Made by a program: the position numbers and the translations under genes
Source: Bufo bufo
Taxonomy: Eukaryota > Chordata > Amphibia > Anura > Bufonidae
DNA: 64,000 nucleotides
Reading direction: 5' to 3'
Assembly: GCF_905171765.1 (NCBI RefSeq)
Contig: NC_053390.1
Location: forward strand, 504,404,301-504,468,300
In this document: piece by piece, positions 32,235 to 43,121 of the stretch
Layout: every line of letters begins with the position of its first letter
How positions within the stretch are numbered: the first letter of the stretch is position 1
Notes under the pieces: generated by a model
The model's input: only the letters and a program-made list of their open reading frames with translations
Databases searched by the model: none
What the model was told of the DNA's origin: nothing

Positions 32235-32984
32235 CAGGGTCGGTGCAAGGATTTTTGCACACACAAGCGAAGCTACTTTTCGGCGCCACCCCCCTTCAAC
32301 TCGGTGGGGGTGATGTAAAAAGGAGGGCGTGATGTGACATGGAGGGGGTTGAAATGTGACATGGAGGGGGCAGAAATGTGACATAGGGGGGTGATGTGAC
32401 ATGGAGGGGGAGAAATGTGACATAGGGGGGTGATGTGACATGGAGGGGGAGAAATGTGACATTTCTCCCCCTCCATGTCACATTTCTCCCCCCCCTCCAT
32501 GTCACATTTCAACCCCCTCCATGGCACATTTATCCCCCCCCCATGTCACATCACCCCCCTTCCCAACATGGCACATTTGCTCCCTCTGTTAATGTTGTGT
32601 AAAAAAATTATGCTCCTCACCTGGGCCTGTTACCGTCTGCAGCAGCTCCCCTTCTCCTCTGTTTCCTGGTATCTTCTCTCTGTGCTCCCGAAAAGACTTT
32701 AAGGACCTTTCCCACTCTGCCAATCAGTGGCTGCAGCTGTGTCATAACAGTGATTGGCTCAGCGGGAAATCACTGCCCTGACATGTGACACTGCTGCGGC
32801 CACTGATTGGCAGAGTGGGAAAGGTCCTCAAACAACTTGTCAGGATTCGGGAGCCCAGAGAGAAGATATGACGACCACCACACAGAGGAGAACAGCAGCA
32901 GGAATGCATTTTTCCGCCCCCCCCCCCCCCTTCTCAGCGCCCTAAGGCGGCCGCTTGGTCTGCCTTATTATAGCACCGGGCCTG
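32235..32984. mobile_element. hAT-like non-autonomous element, second copy
   Basis: Ends cagggtcggtgcaagg and tagcaccgggcctg are inverted, and 8-bp flanks ctgtcacg (32227-32234) and ctgacacg (32985-32992) match at seven positions. Relative to 635-1744 it is inverted, and it shares both termini plus the ggagggggagaaatgtgac minisatellite, which here also folds back near 32455. Confidence 0.8.
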
Positions 32985-33039
32985 CTGACACGCCAGTGAC
33001 AGGTTTGAGAAGGTCTGAAAGAATATCTGCACATTAGTT

Positions 33040-33615
33040 ATCTGACAGCCTCTTTTGGTTTCACTTTGTCTATGTGTTGCTGGTATGTCCCCACCACCTG
33101 TTCAGGTGTGGATCATGTGACCTTCACCTCTCCCTATTTAGTCTGACTTTACTCATCACTCCTTGCTCTGGATAGCTTCATTCTGTTTTTGGAAGAGCTG
33201 GAGTGTGGTTCGTGGTGGTTACAGGTACAGGTAGGTTAGCATTAGGTCCGAGCTACTTGAGATACTTTGGCGCGGTGCTCGGGCTCAGATATGTCCTTTA
33301 TATAAGTTCTCAATTTTAACACCAGTTTCAAGGTTTAGTCAGACTTGTTTGTTTGTATCCACAGTAGTGCACCTTCCTTATTAATGTTTATTTTATATAG
33401 CTATTTACATCCACACATTTTTCTATCTTGTGTAGGATGTCTTTTTGTGGTCCACTGCGGGCATCCTCCACTGTATGCATTTTTGCTGGGGATCGTCATT
33501 AGCAACGGACCACAAGTGCAGGATCTGCTCCCCTGGGTATAGATGCACAACTGCATATGGGGTTGAGCACTTCCTGCCTTTTGACACCCTGCCTTTTTTG
33601 CTGGTTGGACTTATA
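33040..33615. other. Unclassified insertion in L1-type ORF2
   Basis: L1-type coding similarity stops near 33040 and resumes at about 33620 with the EKAFDSVEW region. The intervening block has LTR-like promoter composition (catgtgacc, ctatttagtctgac near 33140) but no ends I can fix. Confidence 0.4.
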
Positions 33616-35127
33616 AAGTAGTTGGAAGCAGCGAAGGAAGTTCTGGGGGGAAATACATCCGTTCGAGCGTAGCCCAAATAAAGTCCCATTCTACAGAGTC
33701 AAATGCTTTTTCATTATCTAGAGACACTGGGACCCTCACACCCCTATTGTCATGTTGAACCTGGAGATTAGTATACAAGGTCTCAGGTTTATATTGGTAG
33801 TTTTTCCAGGCATAAAACCTGACTGATCCACTCCCACTTCAGAGAGGATCACCTCTCTCAGTCGCAATGCAAGTACCTTTGCCAGAATTTTAACATCAAG
33901 ATTTAGGAGCTAGATAGGTCTGTAGGAGCTACATTGGTCCGGTAGTCTCCCCGGCTTGTGTATCACCACAATGGTTGCCTTCGAAAAGGAAGGAGGTAAA
34001 GAGCTATGTTCAAAAGCATAGTCAAAAAGCTTCCGGAGTCTGGTGCTATGTTCCTTAGAGTGGAGTCTGTACCATTCAGCCGGGAAGCCATTCGGACCAG
34101 GAGCTTTCCTCACTGCCAGGGATTTAATAGCCAGCTTAATCTCAGCATCCGTGATCTGCGCTGCCAAGGCCCCCCATCTTTTTGTGCAAGAGTGGGAAGT
34201 GGAATTCTGGCTAGAAAACAGGTTATATTTGCTGGAGTACAAGTGGTTTTAGAAGCATATAGAGCAGAATAGTAGGAAGCAAATTTGCGACACACATCCC
34301 GGGGCTCAACCATCAGTTCACCGTGCTCAGACATAACACTGGCAATCACTGTTTGGGCGGTTTCTGATCGATCAGAAAAAACTATTTGCCTCTGGTCTAG
34401 TAGTTTCTTTTGAGTATAGTCAGTAAGGTGTAGGCAGAACAGACGCTGTGCTTCTAGCCAATCCCCCTGCTTCTCACTACTCGGATCATTTAAAAATTCC
34501 TGCTCCTTGTTGGAGACCGCTACTTCTAGCTTAGTCTGTGTTATACGCAGTTCCTTCCTGTGTGACATAGATTAATGCTCCCCTCATCACGGACTTAAAG
34601 GCATCCCATTCTAACAGAGGGTTTGAGGACCCTCCGTTCTCTGTCCAATTGTGTTCCATAGCCTCGTAACAACTGCTCACCACTGGGAGAACATATAGCT
34701 ATAACGGATTCAAACACCACCATCTAGTGGGGTGGGGTGGGGGGTAAATGGCTGCGATAAAATCAAGAGGAGGGGCCATGATCCAAAATGCCCCATGGCA
34801 GATAATCACTGGTTCTAATATAAGGTAACAGATCACTAGTGACAAAAGCTAAGTCTATACAAGACATAGAGCCTATGGAGGCCAAGTAACATGAGAATTG
34901 TGCAGAGGTAGGATGGAGGTGGTGCCAGATCTCTATGAGCCCATGTTCTTCCACCCAATTTAGGAGAGACCTATTATGAGAAGCCTGAGGATGTAACCTA
35001 CAGTATCTCTTAGTGGATCCAAAGTTGCATTGTAATCACCCATAATGATAAAGGGAGTTGGTGAAAACATTGCGACTATGCTCATAGTAGAATCGAGAAC
35101 TTCCCTACAGAATGGGGGTGGTATATA

Positions 35128-36063
35128 CAGTACAGACCAAAAGTTTGGACACACCTTCTCATTCAAAGAGTTTTCTTTATTTTCATGACTATGAAAATTG
35201 TAGATTCATACTGAAGGCATCACAACTATGAATTAACACATGTGGAATTATATACATAACAAATCAGTGTGAAACAACTGAAAATATGTCATATTCTAGG
35301 TTCTTCAAAGTAGCCACCTTTTGCTTTGATTACTGCTTTGCACACTCTTGGCATTCTCTTGATGAGCTTCAAGAGGTAGTCCCCTGAAATGGTTTTCACT
35401 TCACAGGTGTGCCCTGTCAGGTTTAATAAGTGGGATTTCTTGCCTTATAAATGGGGTTGGGACCATCAGTTGCGTTGAGGAGAAGTCAGGTGGATACACA
35501 GCTGATAGTCCTATTGAATAGACTGTTAGAATTTGTATTATGGCAAGAAAAAAGCAGCTAAGTAAAGAAAAACGAGTGGCCATCATTACTTTAAGAAATG
35601 AAGGTCAGTCAGTCAGCCGAAAAATAAGGAAAACTTTGAAAGTAAGGGCTATTTGACCATGAAGGAGAGTGATGGGGTGCTGCGCCAGATGACCTGGCCT
35701 CCACAGTCACCAGACCTGAACCCAATCGAGATGGTTTGGGGTGAGCTGGACCGCAGAGTGAAGGCAAAAGGGCCAACAAGTGCTAAGCATCTCTGGGAAC
35801 TCCTTCAAGACTGTTGGAAGACCATTTCAGGGGACTACCTCTTGAAGCTCATCAAGAGAATGCCAAGAGTGTGCAAAGCAGTAATCAAAGCAAAAGGTGG
35901 CTACTTTGAAGAACCTAGAATATGACATATTTTCAGTTGTTTCACACTTGTTTGTTATGTATATAATTCCACATGTGTTAATTCATAGTTTTGATGCCTT
36001 CATAGTCATGAAAATAAAGAAAACTCTTTGAATGAGAAGGTGTGTCCAAACTTTTGGTCTGTA

Positions 36064-36066
<3 letters not shown>
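35128..36066 (+). mobile_element. Tc1/mariner deletion derivative, copy 1
   Basis: Ends cagtacagaccaaaagtttg and its complement, inserted at TA beside a (TA)n tract (36068-36100). It retains only the two ends of the transposase gene and shares its internal deletion with the copy at 49988-50906. Confidence 0.88.
35541..35925 (+). pseudogene. Tc1-type transposase remnant, N- and C-termini only
   Basis: MARKKQLSKEKRVAIITL begins the DNA-binding N-terminus. A stop follows KVRAI, and the frame then enters the C-terminus [17 protein letters not shown] with the third catalytic Glu and a tail ending AKGGYFEEPRI. The central part with the first two Asp residues is absent, so no active enzyme can be made. 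Confidence 0.9.
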
Positions 36067-36103
<37 letters not shown>

Positions 36104-36391
36104 ACACCTACAATTAAGTATTGCAACCCTCTAATACTGGCATGTATTAACACATATTTTCCAGAGACATCTATTTGAACTGACATGAGCTGGAAAATAA
36201 GGCTTTTGCCAATTAAAATAGAAACCCCATCGCATAATTGGAGTATACCGCATGATAAGTGGATACCACCCAGGGGAGTTTAAGAGCCAAAACTTTCTGA
36301 CCTCGTAGATGTGTTTCCTGTAATACAACTATATCAGGGCTATAGCCTTTCAAGTAAAGACCAATGAATGTTTAACCTTATCGTTAAGACT

Positions 36392-36520
36392 AGGGATGAG
36401 CGAATCGAGTGAGCGCTCTGTACAGTATTAGAATGTATTGGCTCCTATGAGCCGAAGTTATTACTTTGTGAAGTCTCGCGAGACTTCGCATAATAACTTC
36501 ATAAATCAATTTCTACTGTA
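36392..36520. repeat. Short MITE-like fragment
   Basis: tagggatgagcgaa is the same terminus as the foldback at 237-407, and a perfect palindrome gcgaagtctcgcgagacttcgc-like core lies near 36474. It sits between the two L1-type ORFs. Confidence 0.45.
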
Positions 36521-36869
36521 AAAAAAAAATTCCCGACACAAACGAAAACCTCGAACCCATACCCACCCAATCCGTCCCAACATGGTTGAGCCTGAACCCG
36601 TAACTAAAACCAATTGGGTATATTGCTAACCCTAGAAAACTAGGCGCGTATTCAAATCATACACACCGTCCAGACACAGTAGTGAAAAGACAATAAAAGA
36701 GAAAATGGGAAAATTCAACTTCTTAACAGTGCTACTATCTCAAAGTACTGTCACCCAGCAACCTATATGTGTAATTCGTTCCAGTTGGCTGACTGGAGCA
36801 GAAAAAAAAATGCACTTAAGGGAAATAAAGAGTTCAAAAATCTCCTCATATCTACTCAGATATCCATAA

Positions 36870-37575
36870 CGTATCAGCGGCGAGGTCTCACGTCCGGACG
36901 CCTATCGAGACAGTCCGCTGCTGCCATCGGGGTTTCAAAGAAGCAAACGGTCTCACCATCTTTCACTCGGAGCCGAGAGGGGTATATCATTGCATACGTT
37001 ATATTCCATTCCCGGAGCCGAGCTAGGACATAATTGAACTGCCTTCTTCTCTTTTGGACCTCCGATGTGAAATCCGGGTAAAAAGATAACCGAAGATTCT
37101 CATAAGTGATATCGCCTTTCTGTCGGGCAGCCAGAAGGATGGCTTCTCTATAATTCAAGACCTTCATAATAAACGGTCTGCCAGGGGCTCCCGCAGGCAG
37201 AGGCTTGGAAGAGACTCTATGCGCCCTTTCAATAACAAAGCAATTGGATAGGACTTAATGTGTGCTCTACTTCGGTGGTTCTTTCACGTATTTTATCAAA
37301 ATCATGCCGCAGACAGCTAAGATCAGATTGAAGATGATCAATTTTTGCTGTGAGGGCTACTTGGCACATGGCAATTGCCTTCATAATTTGGGAGTCCTCT
37401 GCTGAGGTTTCCAAGGGATGAGGCTCTTCGTCTCCCTGCTCTGTTTGACTCATGGAATCCATATAAATCTTTGCAGCAAGGGGAGCAAGTGTCTTGGTTT
37501 TGCAGCCCATATAAAAGCCCACAGCTGCCGTCCCAATGGAGTATAAGTAGAGACAGCACTTGTAGCGCCGCAATC
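36870..37575 (-). pseudogene. L1-type ORF1 RNA-binding protein, broken
   Basis: The upstream part (MDSMSQTEQGDEEPHP, then KIDHLQSDLSCLRHDFDKI) is a coiled coil. After a frame change the C-terminal part (MKVLNYREAILLAARQKGD, then LSFYPDFTSEVQKRRRQFN and IYPSRLRVKDGET) matches the conserved single-strand nucleic-acid-binding half of L1 ORF1 proteins. It precedes ORF2 on the same strand. Confidence 0.88.
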
Positions 37576-37781
37576 AATCTTTATAGGATAATCCCCAGAG
37601 TGTTATCAACAGAAAATGTACAGTCTGTCTGTAGTAGGCAATAAAAGAGGAGCTAGACTGATAAGGAGACATAGCAGTGGGTTTAGCAGGAAGAGTCTCT
37701 TAGGTCTGGGGTTCCATTCAGGAGTAAGGTTGGTCACAAAGATGTAAGTAGGCCTGGGTGCTCTGCTCACAGGGGGTAGGT

Positions 37782-38755
37782 GTCACGGCCTTTGGTGTGC
37801 GCTGTGACACTTATGCCACGCTTGCTGTTGCTTGTGGCAATGTGTTGCTGTTTTAGCATGCAGGGGCAGTGTCACGGCCTTTGTGGTGTGTGCTGTGACA
37901 TGGTTGCCTTGCATGTTGTTGCCTGCGGCAACGTGTAGCTTTTTATGCTGGTGTGTGCACTTCCTCTTTCAGTTGTTTCCTCCTCGGTCTGGTGCTGGAG
38001 GGGTTAGCCACCTTGTTGGGCGTGGTCACTAGGTGCTTCATCTTACCTGTGGCTAGAGGCCAGGAGTCAGTGGTACTCCAGCCATGGTGTGTGCTGGAGT
38101 TATGCTCCTGGTCTTCATATTTCATCTCCCAGATTGAGGGCCTCCTATTGGGACATCGAGGTCTCCAGCGATGTCTTCCCTCCCTTACATGTGTTGTATG
38201 TTTGGTGTGGGTTTATGATTTGGTGAGTTGTTGTTGAACCACTAGCCTGTATGCAGTGCCGCCTGGGGCTGCCATGCACCTTGCGGCATGGGGGTCCTAG
38301 CGGAGTCTGGTGTGCTGGATACCTGTGTGAGTTGCTGGTATGGTGTCCTGTTTGGTGTTAGGGCTGCGGTACGTATTCATGGGTTCCCGTTGTGGTGGCA
38401 GCGGCAGGTATGTGTGTTGTTATGATTTCTTACCTGCTGATTCTCTTGCTGCATATGGTCTTTTTCTTTCCCCTGCTTCTAGGCCTTTTGAGACTCCTGT
38501 TCTTCCGTGTCCTGGAAGAACAGGGCGCCTCTCCTCAGATCCTTTTGTGAGGGATTCCCAGAGTGACTCAGGGCCTTAGGTATCCAGGGTATGAGCCGTC
38601 CTACCATCCAGGTCCACTCATACGGTGAGGAGTTAGGTATAGGGACGCATTAGGAGCCTGCTCCCTTATCCTTGTGTTCAGGCCTAGTTGCTTTCCTTAT
38701 CTCCCAGTGTTCGTACGGTGGAGGGGTTTTCCCCACTGTGACACTATGAGAATAG
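37782..38755. mobile_element. LTR-like repeat in the 5' region of the L1-type element
   Basis: It starts tgtcacggcctttggtgtg and contains an imperfect repeat of its first 85 bases from 37872 (gtcacggcctttgtggtgtg). It ends near ccccactgtgacac. No flanking duplication could be confirmed and no ORF is convincing. Confidence 0.45.
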
Positions 38756-39301
38756 GCCCCCTCTAAAGTACAGTGTCTGTATCCCAATGTCCCTAATTAG
38801 GCAGATGGTTTCTTGGGACCCTCCTCACCTCACTTCCACACAGCCTCTTTCCTCTGCTGTCGACACAGAGCAGCGGGGCCAGCTCAAAGCTCCCTGCATC
38901 CAAGACGGCACCCACCGCGTGTCTCCCTCACTGCGTTCACCTCCGTCCTCTCTGCTCTGAAATCAACTGTACAGGTTTCTGGCAGGGCTCCTGGGGGTGC
39001 CGCTCGACAGATAACCCGGGCAGGTAGCTATATATACAGTTTACTTGCTTTTTCCCCGGCAGCGTGGCTTCCTGTTCAGGCGCAACTCTGTGTCAGGGCT
39101 CCGGTCCCCAAGGCAGCGCTGATTTTCACTGCGCTCTCCTACTTCCCGGGGTCCAGGCACACTGGGGCTCAGGATGGAGGCACAAAAAGCCAGAAAGTTA
39201 CTGGGTGATGGCAGGATATAAGCAAGGATGCCGACAGAGCTCTTCACAGTTGCTTCCTCACGCCATGCGAGCTAGGCCACGCCCTTGGATGGATAAACTT
39301 A

Positions 39302-40557
39302 TATGACAATTGTTCTTATAGTATTCAGAAGGAAATTTAACAGTTGATAGAAGGATTATGGATAGCAAACCATGGAATTCCTAAAATAACCGGAAACTTG
39401 GGAGAAAAAAATCTGATGAAAACTAATAGTTTTATGATGATCAGGTTCAATACAGATTCCAAGTTATATTGTCTGGTGAGTTACAGGTCCAGATGATAAA
39501 GGTGATCCATCAACAGTTTCCATATCAATTGGCATGGATTTTGTTACGTGCAATGTTATTATCAAGCCCAAATTGTACGTCCATGAAATTTCCCCCGCCC
39601 CAGAATCTAACATGTCAGAGCATTGCATTTTATGGCTCCCAACTATGACCTGTATCGGGATGACAAAATGAGATGATGAATACATTTTGTTCTTGTTTTG
39701 GGTTACAGATGAGATGGTCTGCATAACTGAATCTGGCAGTTCAGAAAATTCAAGATTGCTATCTGCTTTAGCACTAGTGCAGGCTATAGACCTTTGAAAC
39801 TTGTTGGGACAGTTAATGGCATAATGTCCTGAGCCCCTACAATAGACGTTTGGCATACGGGCTTAGATGATTTTGTACAAAATGCATTGACCAAGCATCT
39901 CGCTTTTATAAATAAGCGTAGTATTAGCACTATAATTTTTGTAAGCATTGTTGTACTTTGTCTGATTTGCAGAGTGCTGCTGCATTGTCTCTTTTTTTTT
40001 TCCTCGAGCCCCTACAATAGAGGCACAGATTTTCTGTACGGCGCCTCTTTCTCTACCGCACTAAGGTTTTTGGAAGACATCAATCTTCATAGGTTCTGCT
40101 AAGGATTCAGTCTTTTGCTGTGTGTTTTGCTGTGGTAGGTAGGTAGGTCTGTTTCCAAATATCCGCAGTCTCTCTTTTCTACGTTCAGTAAGTCTCTGAT
40201 AAATCAGATGCACAGTTGTATAAAATCCTCCAAATTATCAGGAGCCTCAACTCTGGCAAGCTCATCCTTCACTAGCTCTGATAACCCTCGTCGAAATTGA
40301 CTCCTTTGGGCTGCTAGATTCCATGTGGTATCAATTATCAAACGACAAAATTCCGCTGTGTATTCAGCAACTGAGCGATGTCCTTGTCGAAGATTATGCA
40401 ATTTGGTCCCAGCTGTGGCACAACGATTAGGGTCATCAAAAACTTGATCCAAAGCTGTAATAAAGGTATCTAAATCATTGAGGAGTTCATAGTTCTTTTC
40501 CACATAAGGGGAGGCCCATGCAAGAGCTTCATCTGTCAGAAGATTGATGATAAATAG
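39302..40557 (-). pseudogene. gag: Gypsy gag and protease region
   Basis: The gag core (ALAWASPYVEKNYELLND, then LRQGHRSVAEYTAEFCRL) reads from about 40557 to 40204. The nucleic-acid-binding knuckle LCLYCRGSGHYAINCP (C-x2-C-x4-H-x4-C) is split by a 160-bp insert at 39846-40005. The aspartic protease follows with MLDSGA near 39610. The continuation toward RT is cut at 39300 by the L1-type insertion. Confidence 0.88.
39846..40005. mobile_element. 160-bp insert with 15-bp duplication
   Basis: gagcccctacaatag occurs on both sides (39831-39845 and 40006-40020), and removing the insert restores the zinc knuckle codons. The duplication length suggests LINE-type integration. The insert itself has no recognisable ORF; a 10-base T run sits near its right end. 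Confidence 0.75.
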
Positions 40558-40560
40558 CTA

Positions 40561-42155
40561 CAGTCAGGTCCATAAATATTGGGACATCGACGCAATTCTT
40601 TTTGGCTCTATACACCACCACAATGGATTTGAAATGAAACGAACTAGATGTGCTTTAGCTTCAGACTGTCAGCTTTAATTTGAGGGTATTTACATCCAAA
40701 TCAGGTGAACGGTGTAGGAATTACAATAGTTTGCATATGTGCCTCCCACTTTTTAAGGAACCAAAAGTAATGGGACAGAATAATAATCATAAATCAAACT
40801 TTCACTTTTTAATACTTGGTTGCAAATCCTTTGCAGTCAATTTACAGCCTGAAGTCTGGAACGCATAGACATCCCAAGACGCTGGGTTTCATCCTTCGTG
40901 ATGCTCTGCCAGGCCTCTACTGCAACTGTCTTCAGTTCCTGCTTGTTCTTGGGGCATTTTCCCTTCAGTTTTGTCTTCAGCAAGTGAAATGCATGGTCAA
41001 TCGGATTCAGGTCAGGTGATTGACTTGGCCATTACATAACATTCCACTTTCCCTTTAAAAACTCTTTGGTTGCTTTTGCAGTATGCTTTGGGTCATTGTC
41101 CATCTGCACTGTGAAGCACCGTCCAATGAGTTCTGAAGCATTTGGCTGAATATGAGCAGATAATATTGCCCGAAACACTAAAGAATTCATCCTGCTGCTT
41201 TTGTCAGCAGTCACATCATCAATAAATACAAGAGAACCAGTTCCATTGGCAGCCATACATGCCCACGCCTTGACACTACCACCACCATGCTTCACTGATG
41301 AGGTGGTATTCTTAGGATCATGAGCAGTTCCTTTCCTTCTACATACTCCTCTTTTCCCATCACTCTGGTACAAGTTGATCTTGGTCTCATCTGTCCATAG
41401 GATGTTGTTCCAGAACTGTGAAGGCTTTTTTAGATGTCATTTGGCAAACTCTAATCTGGCCTTCCTGTTTTTGAGGCTCATCAATGGTTTACATCTTGTG
41501 GTGAACCCTCTGTATTTACTCTGGTGAAGTCTTCTCTTGATTGTTGACTTTGACACACATACACCTACCTCCTGGAGAGTGTTCTTGATCTGGCCAACTG
41601 TTGTGAAGGGTGTTTTCTTCACCAGGGAAAGAATTCTTCAGTCATCCACCACAGTAGTTTTCCGTGGTCTTCCGGGTCTTTTGGTGTTGCGGACCTCCTT
41701 CATTTTAAGAATGTTCCAATCAGTTGTTTTGGCCACACCTAATGTTTTTGCTATCTCTCTGATGGGTTTGTTTTGTTTTTTCAGCCTAATGATGGCTTGC
41801 TTCACTGATAGTGACAGCTCTTTAGATCTCATCTTGAGAGTTGACAGCAACAGTTTCCAAATGCAAATAGCTCACTTGAAATGAACTCTGGACCTTTTAT
41901 CTACTCATTGTAATTGGAATAATGAGGGAATAACACACACCTGGCCATGGAACAGCTGAGAAGCCAATTGTCCCATTACTTTTGGTCCCTTAACAAGTAG
42001 GAGGCACATATGCAAACTGTTGTAATTCCTACATAGTTCACCTGATTTGGATGTAAATACCCTCAAATTAAAGCTGACAGTCTGCAGTTAAAGCACATCT
42101 AGTTTGTTTAATTTCAAATCCATTGTGGTGGTGTATAGAGCCAAAAAATGTTACA
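40561..42155 (-). mobile_element. Tc1/mariner element, long inverted repeats
   Basis: It begins cagtcaggtccataaatatt next to TA (40559-40560). The left repeat extends to about 40780 (ccaaaagtaatgggaca), and its complement spans 41968 to about 42150. The outermost right end has been lost after acaattgtgtcaatg. A broken minus-strand transposase fills the interior. It is inserted in the gypsy gag. Confidence 0.9.
40828..41850 (-). pseudogene. Tc1-type transposase, broken
   Basis: MRSKELSLSVKQAIIRLKKQ and GRPRKTTVVDD form the N-terminal DNA-binding region. KKTPFTTVGQIKNTLQE and SKSTIKRRLHQSKYRG follow after a frame interruption. YQSDGKRGVCRR, then KHGGGSVKAWACM and MDNDPKHTAKAT cover the catalytic core, and the frame breaks again before [17 protein letters not shown]. 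The third acidic position is Asp where the usual Tc1 box has Glu. Interruptions near 41630, 41430 and 41030 make it non-functional. Confidence 0.88.
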
Positions 42156-42171
42156 ATTGTGTCAATGAAAA

Positions 42172-42385
42172 GTATTGATAATGTAGAGACTCACCAGACT
42201 GTGCACTTATTCTGCCATGACCTAGCCATCTGATCGGTGCTACTTTAAAGGTGTTTTCTGGGATTTTACCTATGATGACCTATCCTCAGGATAGGTCGTC
42301 AGTGTCTGATTGGTGGGGGCCCGACACCTGGGAACCCTGCTGATCAGCTGTTTGAGAAGGCTCCTGTGAGCGCCTTTGCCTTCTT
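42172..42385. mobile_element. Left part of a MITE carrying the CR1/L2 insertion
   Basis: taaaggtgttttctgggattt, cctatcctcaggataggtc and cagctgtttgagaaggctcc are continued after the LINE by accaagcacagcgctgtac (46255 on). A relative without the LINE near 14470-14560 reads cttcttaccaagcacagcg across the same point, which fixes the LINE borders. Confidence 0.65.
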
Positions 42386-43121
42386 GCAGAGGAAAGTGAG
42401 GTAGCTAGCTGGGTAAAAGTTAGAAAGCGGGGTAGAGGGAAGAGTGCCAGGGAGGCTAGCCCTGATCTGACACACCCCAACAAGTTTGCACGTTTGGCAG
42501 ATGAGGGGGATGTCAGTCCGGGGACGGCACTGCTGCAACCAGACACTTCCTCTGCCAGTCAGGGGAATGTCAGCTCCAGTAAGCAGGGAACCAGGAGAGC
42601 AGGGCAGGCCAGACAGGTGCTGGTAGTGGGAGACTCCATTATTAGGGGAACAGATAGGGAAATCTGTCACAAAGACCGTGATCGCCGAACAGTGTGCTGT
42701 CTTCCTGGCGCTAGAGTTCGACACATCGCGGATCGGGTTGACAGATTACTGGGAGGGGCTGGAGACGATCCAGCGGTCATGGTCCATATCGGAACCAATG
42801 ACAAAGTTAGAGGTAGGTGGAGAGTCCTTAAAAATGATTTCAGGGATTTAGGTCAAAAGCTGAGGGCAAGGACCTAAAAGGTAGTATTTTCCGAAATACT
42901 GCCTGTACCACGAGCCACACAAGAAAGGCAATGGGAGATTAGGGAGATTAACAAGTGGCTCAAGAACTGGTGTAGGATGGAGGGGTTTGGGTTCCTGGAG
43001 AACTGGGCCGATTTTTCTATCGGCAACAGGCTCTATCGTAGGGACGGGCTGCACCGCAATGGGGAAGGGGCAGCTGTGCTGGGGAGAAAGATGGCTAGAA
43101 GGTTGGAGGAGTGTTTAAACT
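42386..43121 (+). pseudogene. LINE ORF1, SGNH-esterase type, 5'-truncated with one stop
   Basis: The frame enters at EESEVASWVKVRKRGRG and passes VLVVGDSIIRGTDRE (block I Ser in GDS) and VMVHIGTNDKVRG (block III). A TAA at 42875-42877 follows LRART, after which the same frame continues (QREI-like, then ENWADFSIGNRLYRRDGLH with the terminal D-x-x-H) to a stop at 43119. Such esterase domains are known in ORF1 of CR1-type LINEs. Confidence 0.82.

Larger units (their letters stand above)
29995..36330 (-). pseudogene. L1-type ORF2 (endonuclease and reverse transcriptase), broken
   Basis: The apurinic-like endonuclease shows PFIIMGDYNATLDPL near 35050 and IDLAFVTSDLLP with a degenerate ...DHGP near 34800. 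The RT begins with AVRKAPGPNGFPAEWY near 34100, continues with EKAFDSVEW near 33690, and has the catalytic box PHYADDMLVYL near 32100, followed by FSGLRVN and FKYLGITI. The C-terminal domain (CTCCGYDSGCIFHMVWQCP) near 30400 is the L1-type zinc-knuckle region. Many stops, frame changes and four insertions show it has been dead for a long time. Confidence 0.9.
29746..39284 (-). mobile_element. L1/Tx1-type LINE, full span, 15-bp duplication
   Basis: ttggatggataaact occurs at 29731-29745 and again at 39285-39299, bracketing the insertion in the gypsy element. On the minus strand there is a GC-rich 5' region (39284-38760), ORF1 (37570-36870), ORF2 with endonuclease, RT and C-terminal cysteine domain (36330-29995), and a 3' end with aataaaatt. 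Later insertions sit at 37782-38755, 35128-36066, about 33040-33615, 32235-32984 and 30767-31278. Subtracting these leaves a length near 6 kb, that of a full-length L1-type element. Confidence 0.88.
26190..40558 (-). mobile_element. Ty3/gypsy chromovirus, broken by nested inserts
   Basis: From right to left on the minus strand come gag (about 40557-40100), zinc knuckle and protease (40080-39300), then RT, RNase H, integrase and chromodomain (29730-26280) and the 3' LTR remnant. The two coding blocks are separated by a 9.5-kb L1-type insertion with a 15-bp duplication. The 5' LTR and gag N-terminus are not found beyond the Tc1 insertion at 40561. A MITE (28111-28870) and a 160-bp insert (39846-40005) interrupt the coding parts. 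Confidence 0.88.

Noticed and set aside
38813..39208. 131-aa plus-strand frame as a host exon
   Set aside because: It lies in the GC-rich 5' region of the L1-type element, is antisense to it and has no recognisable domain.
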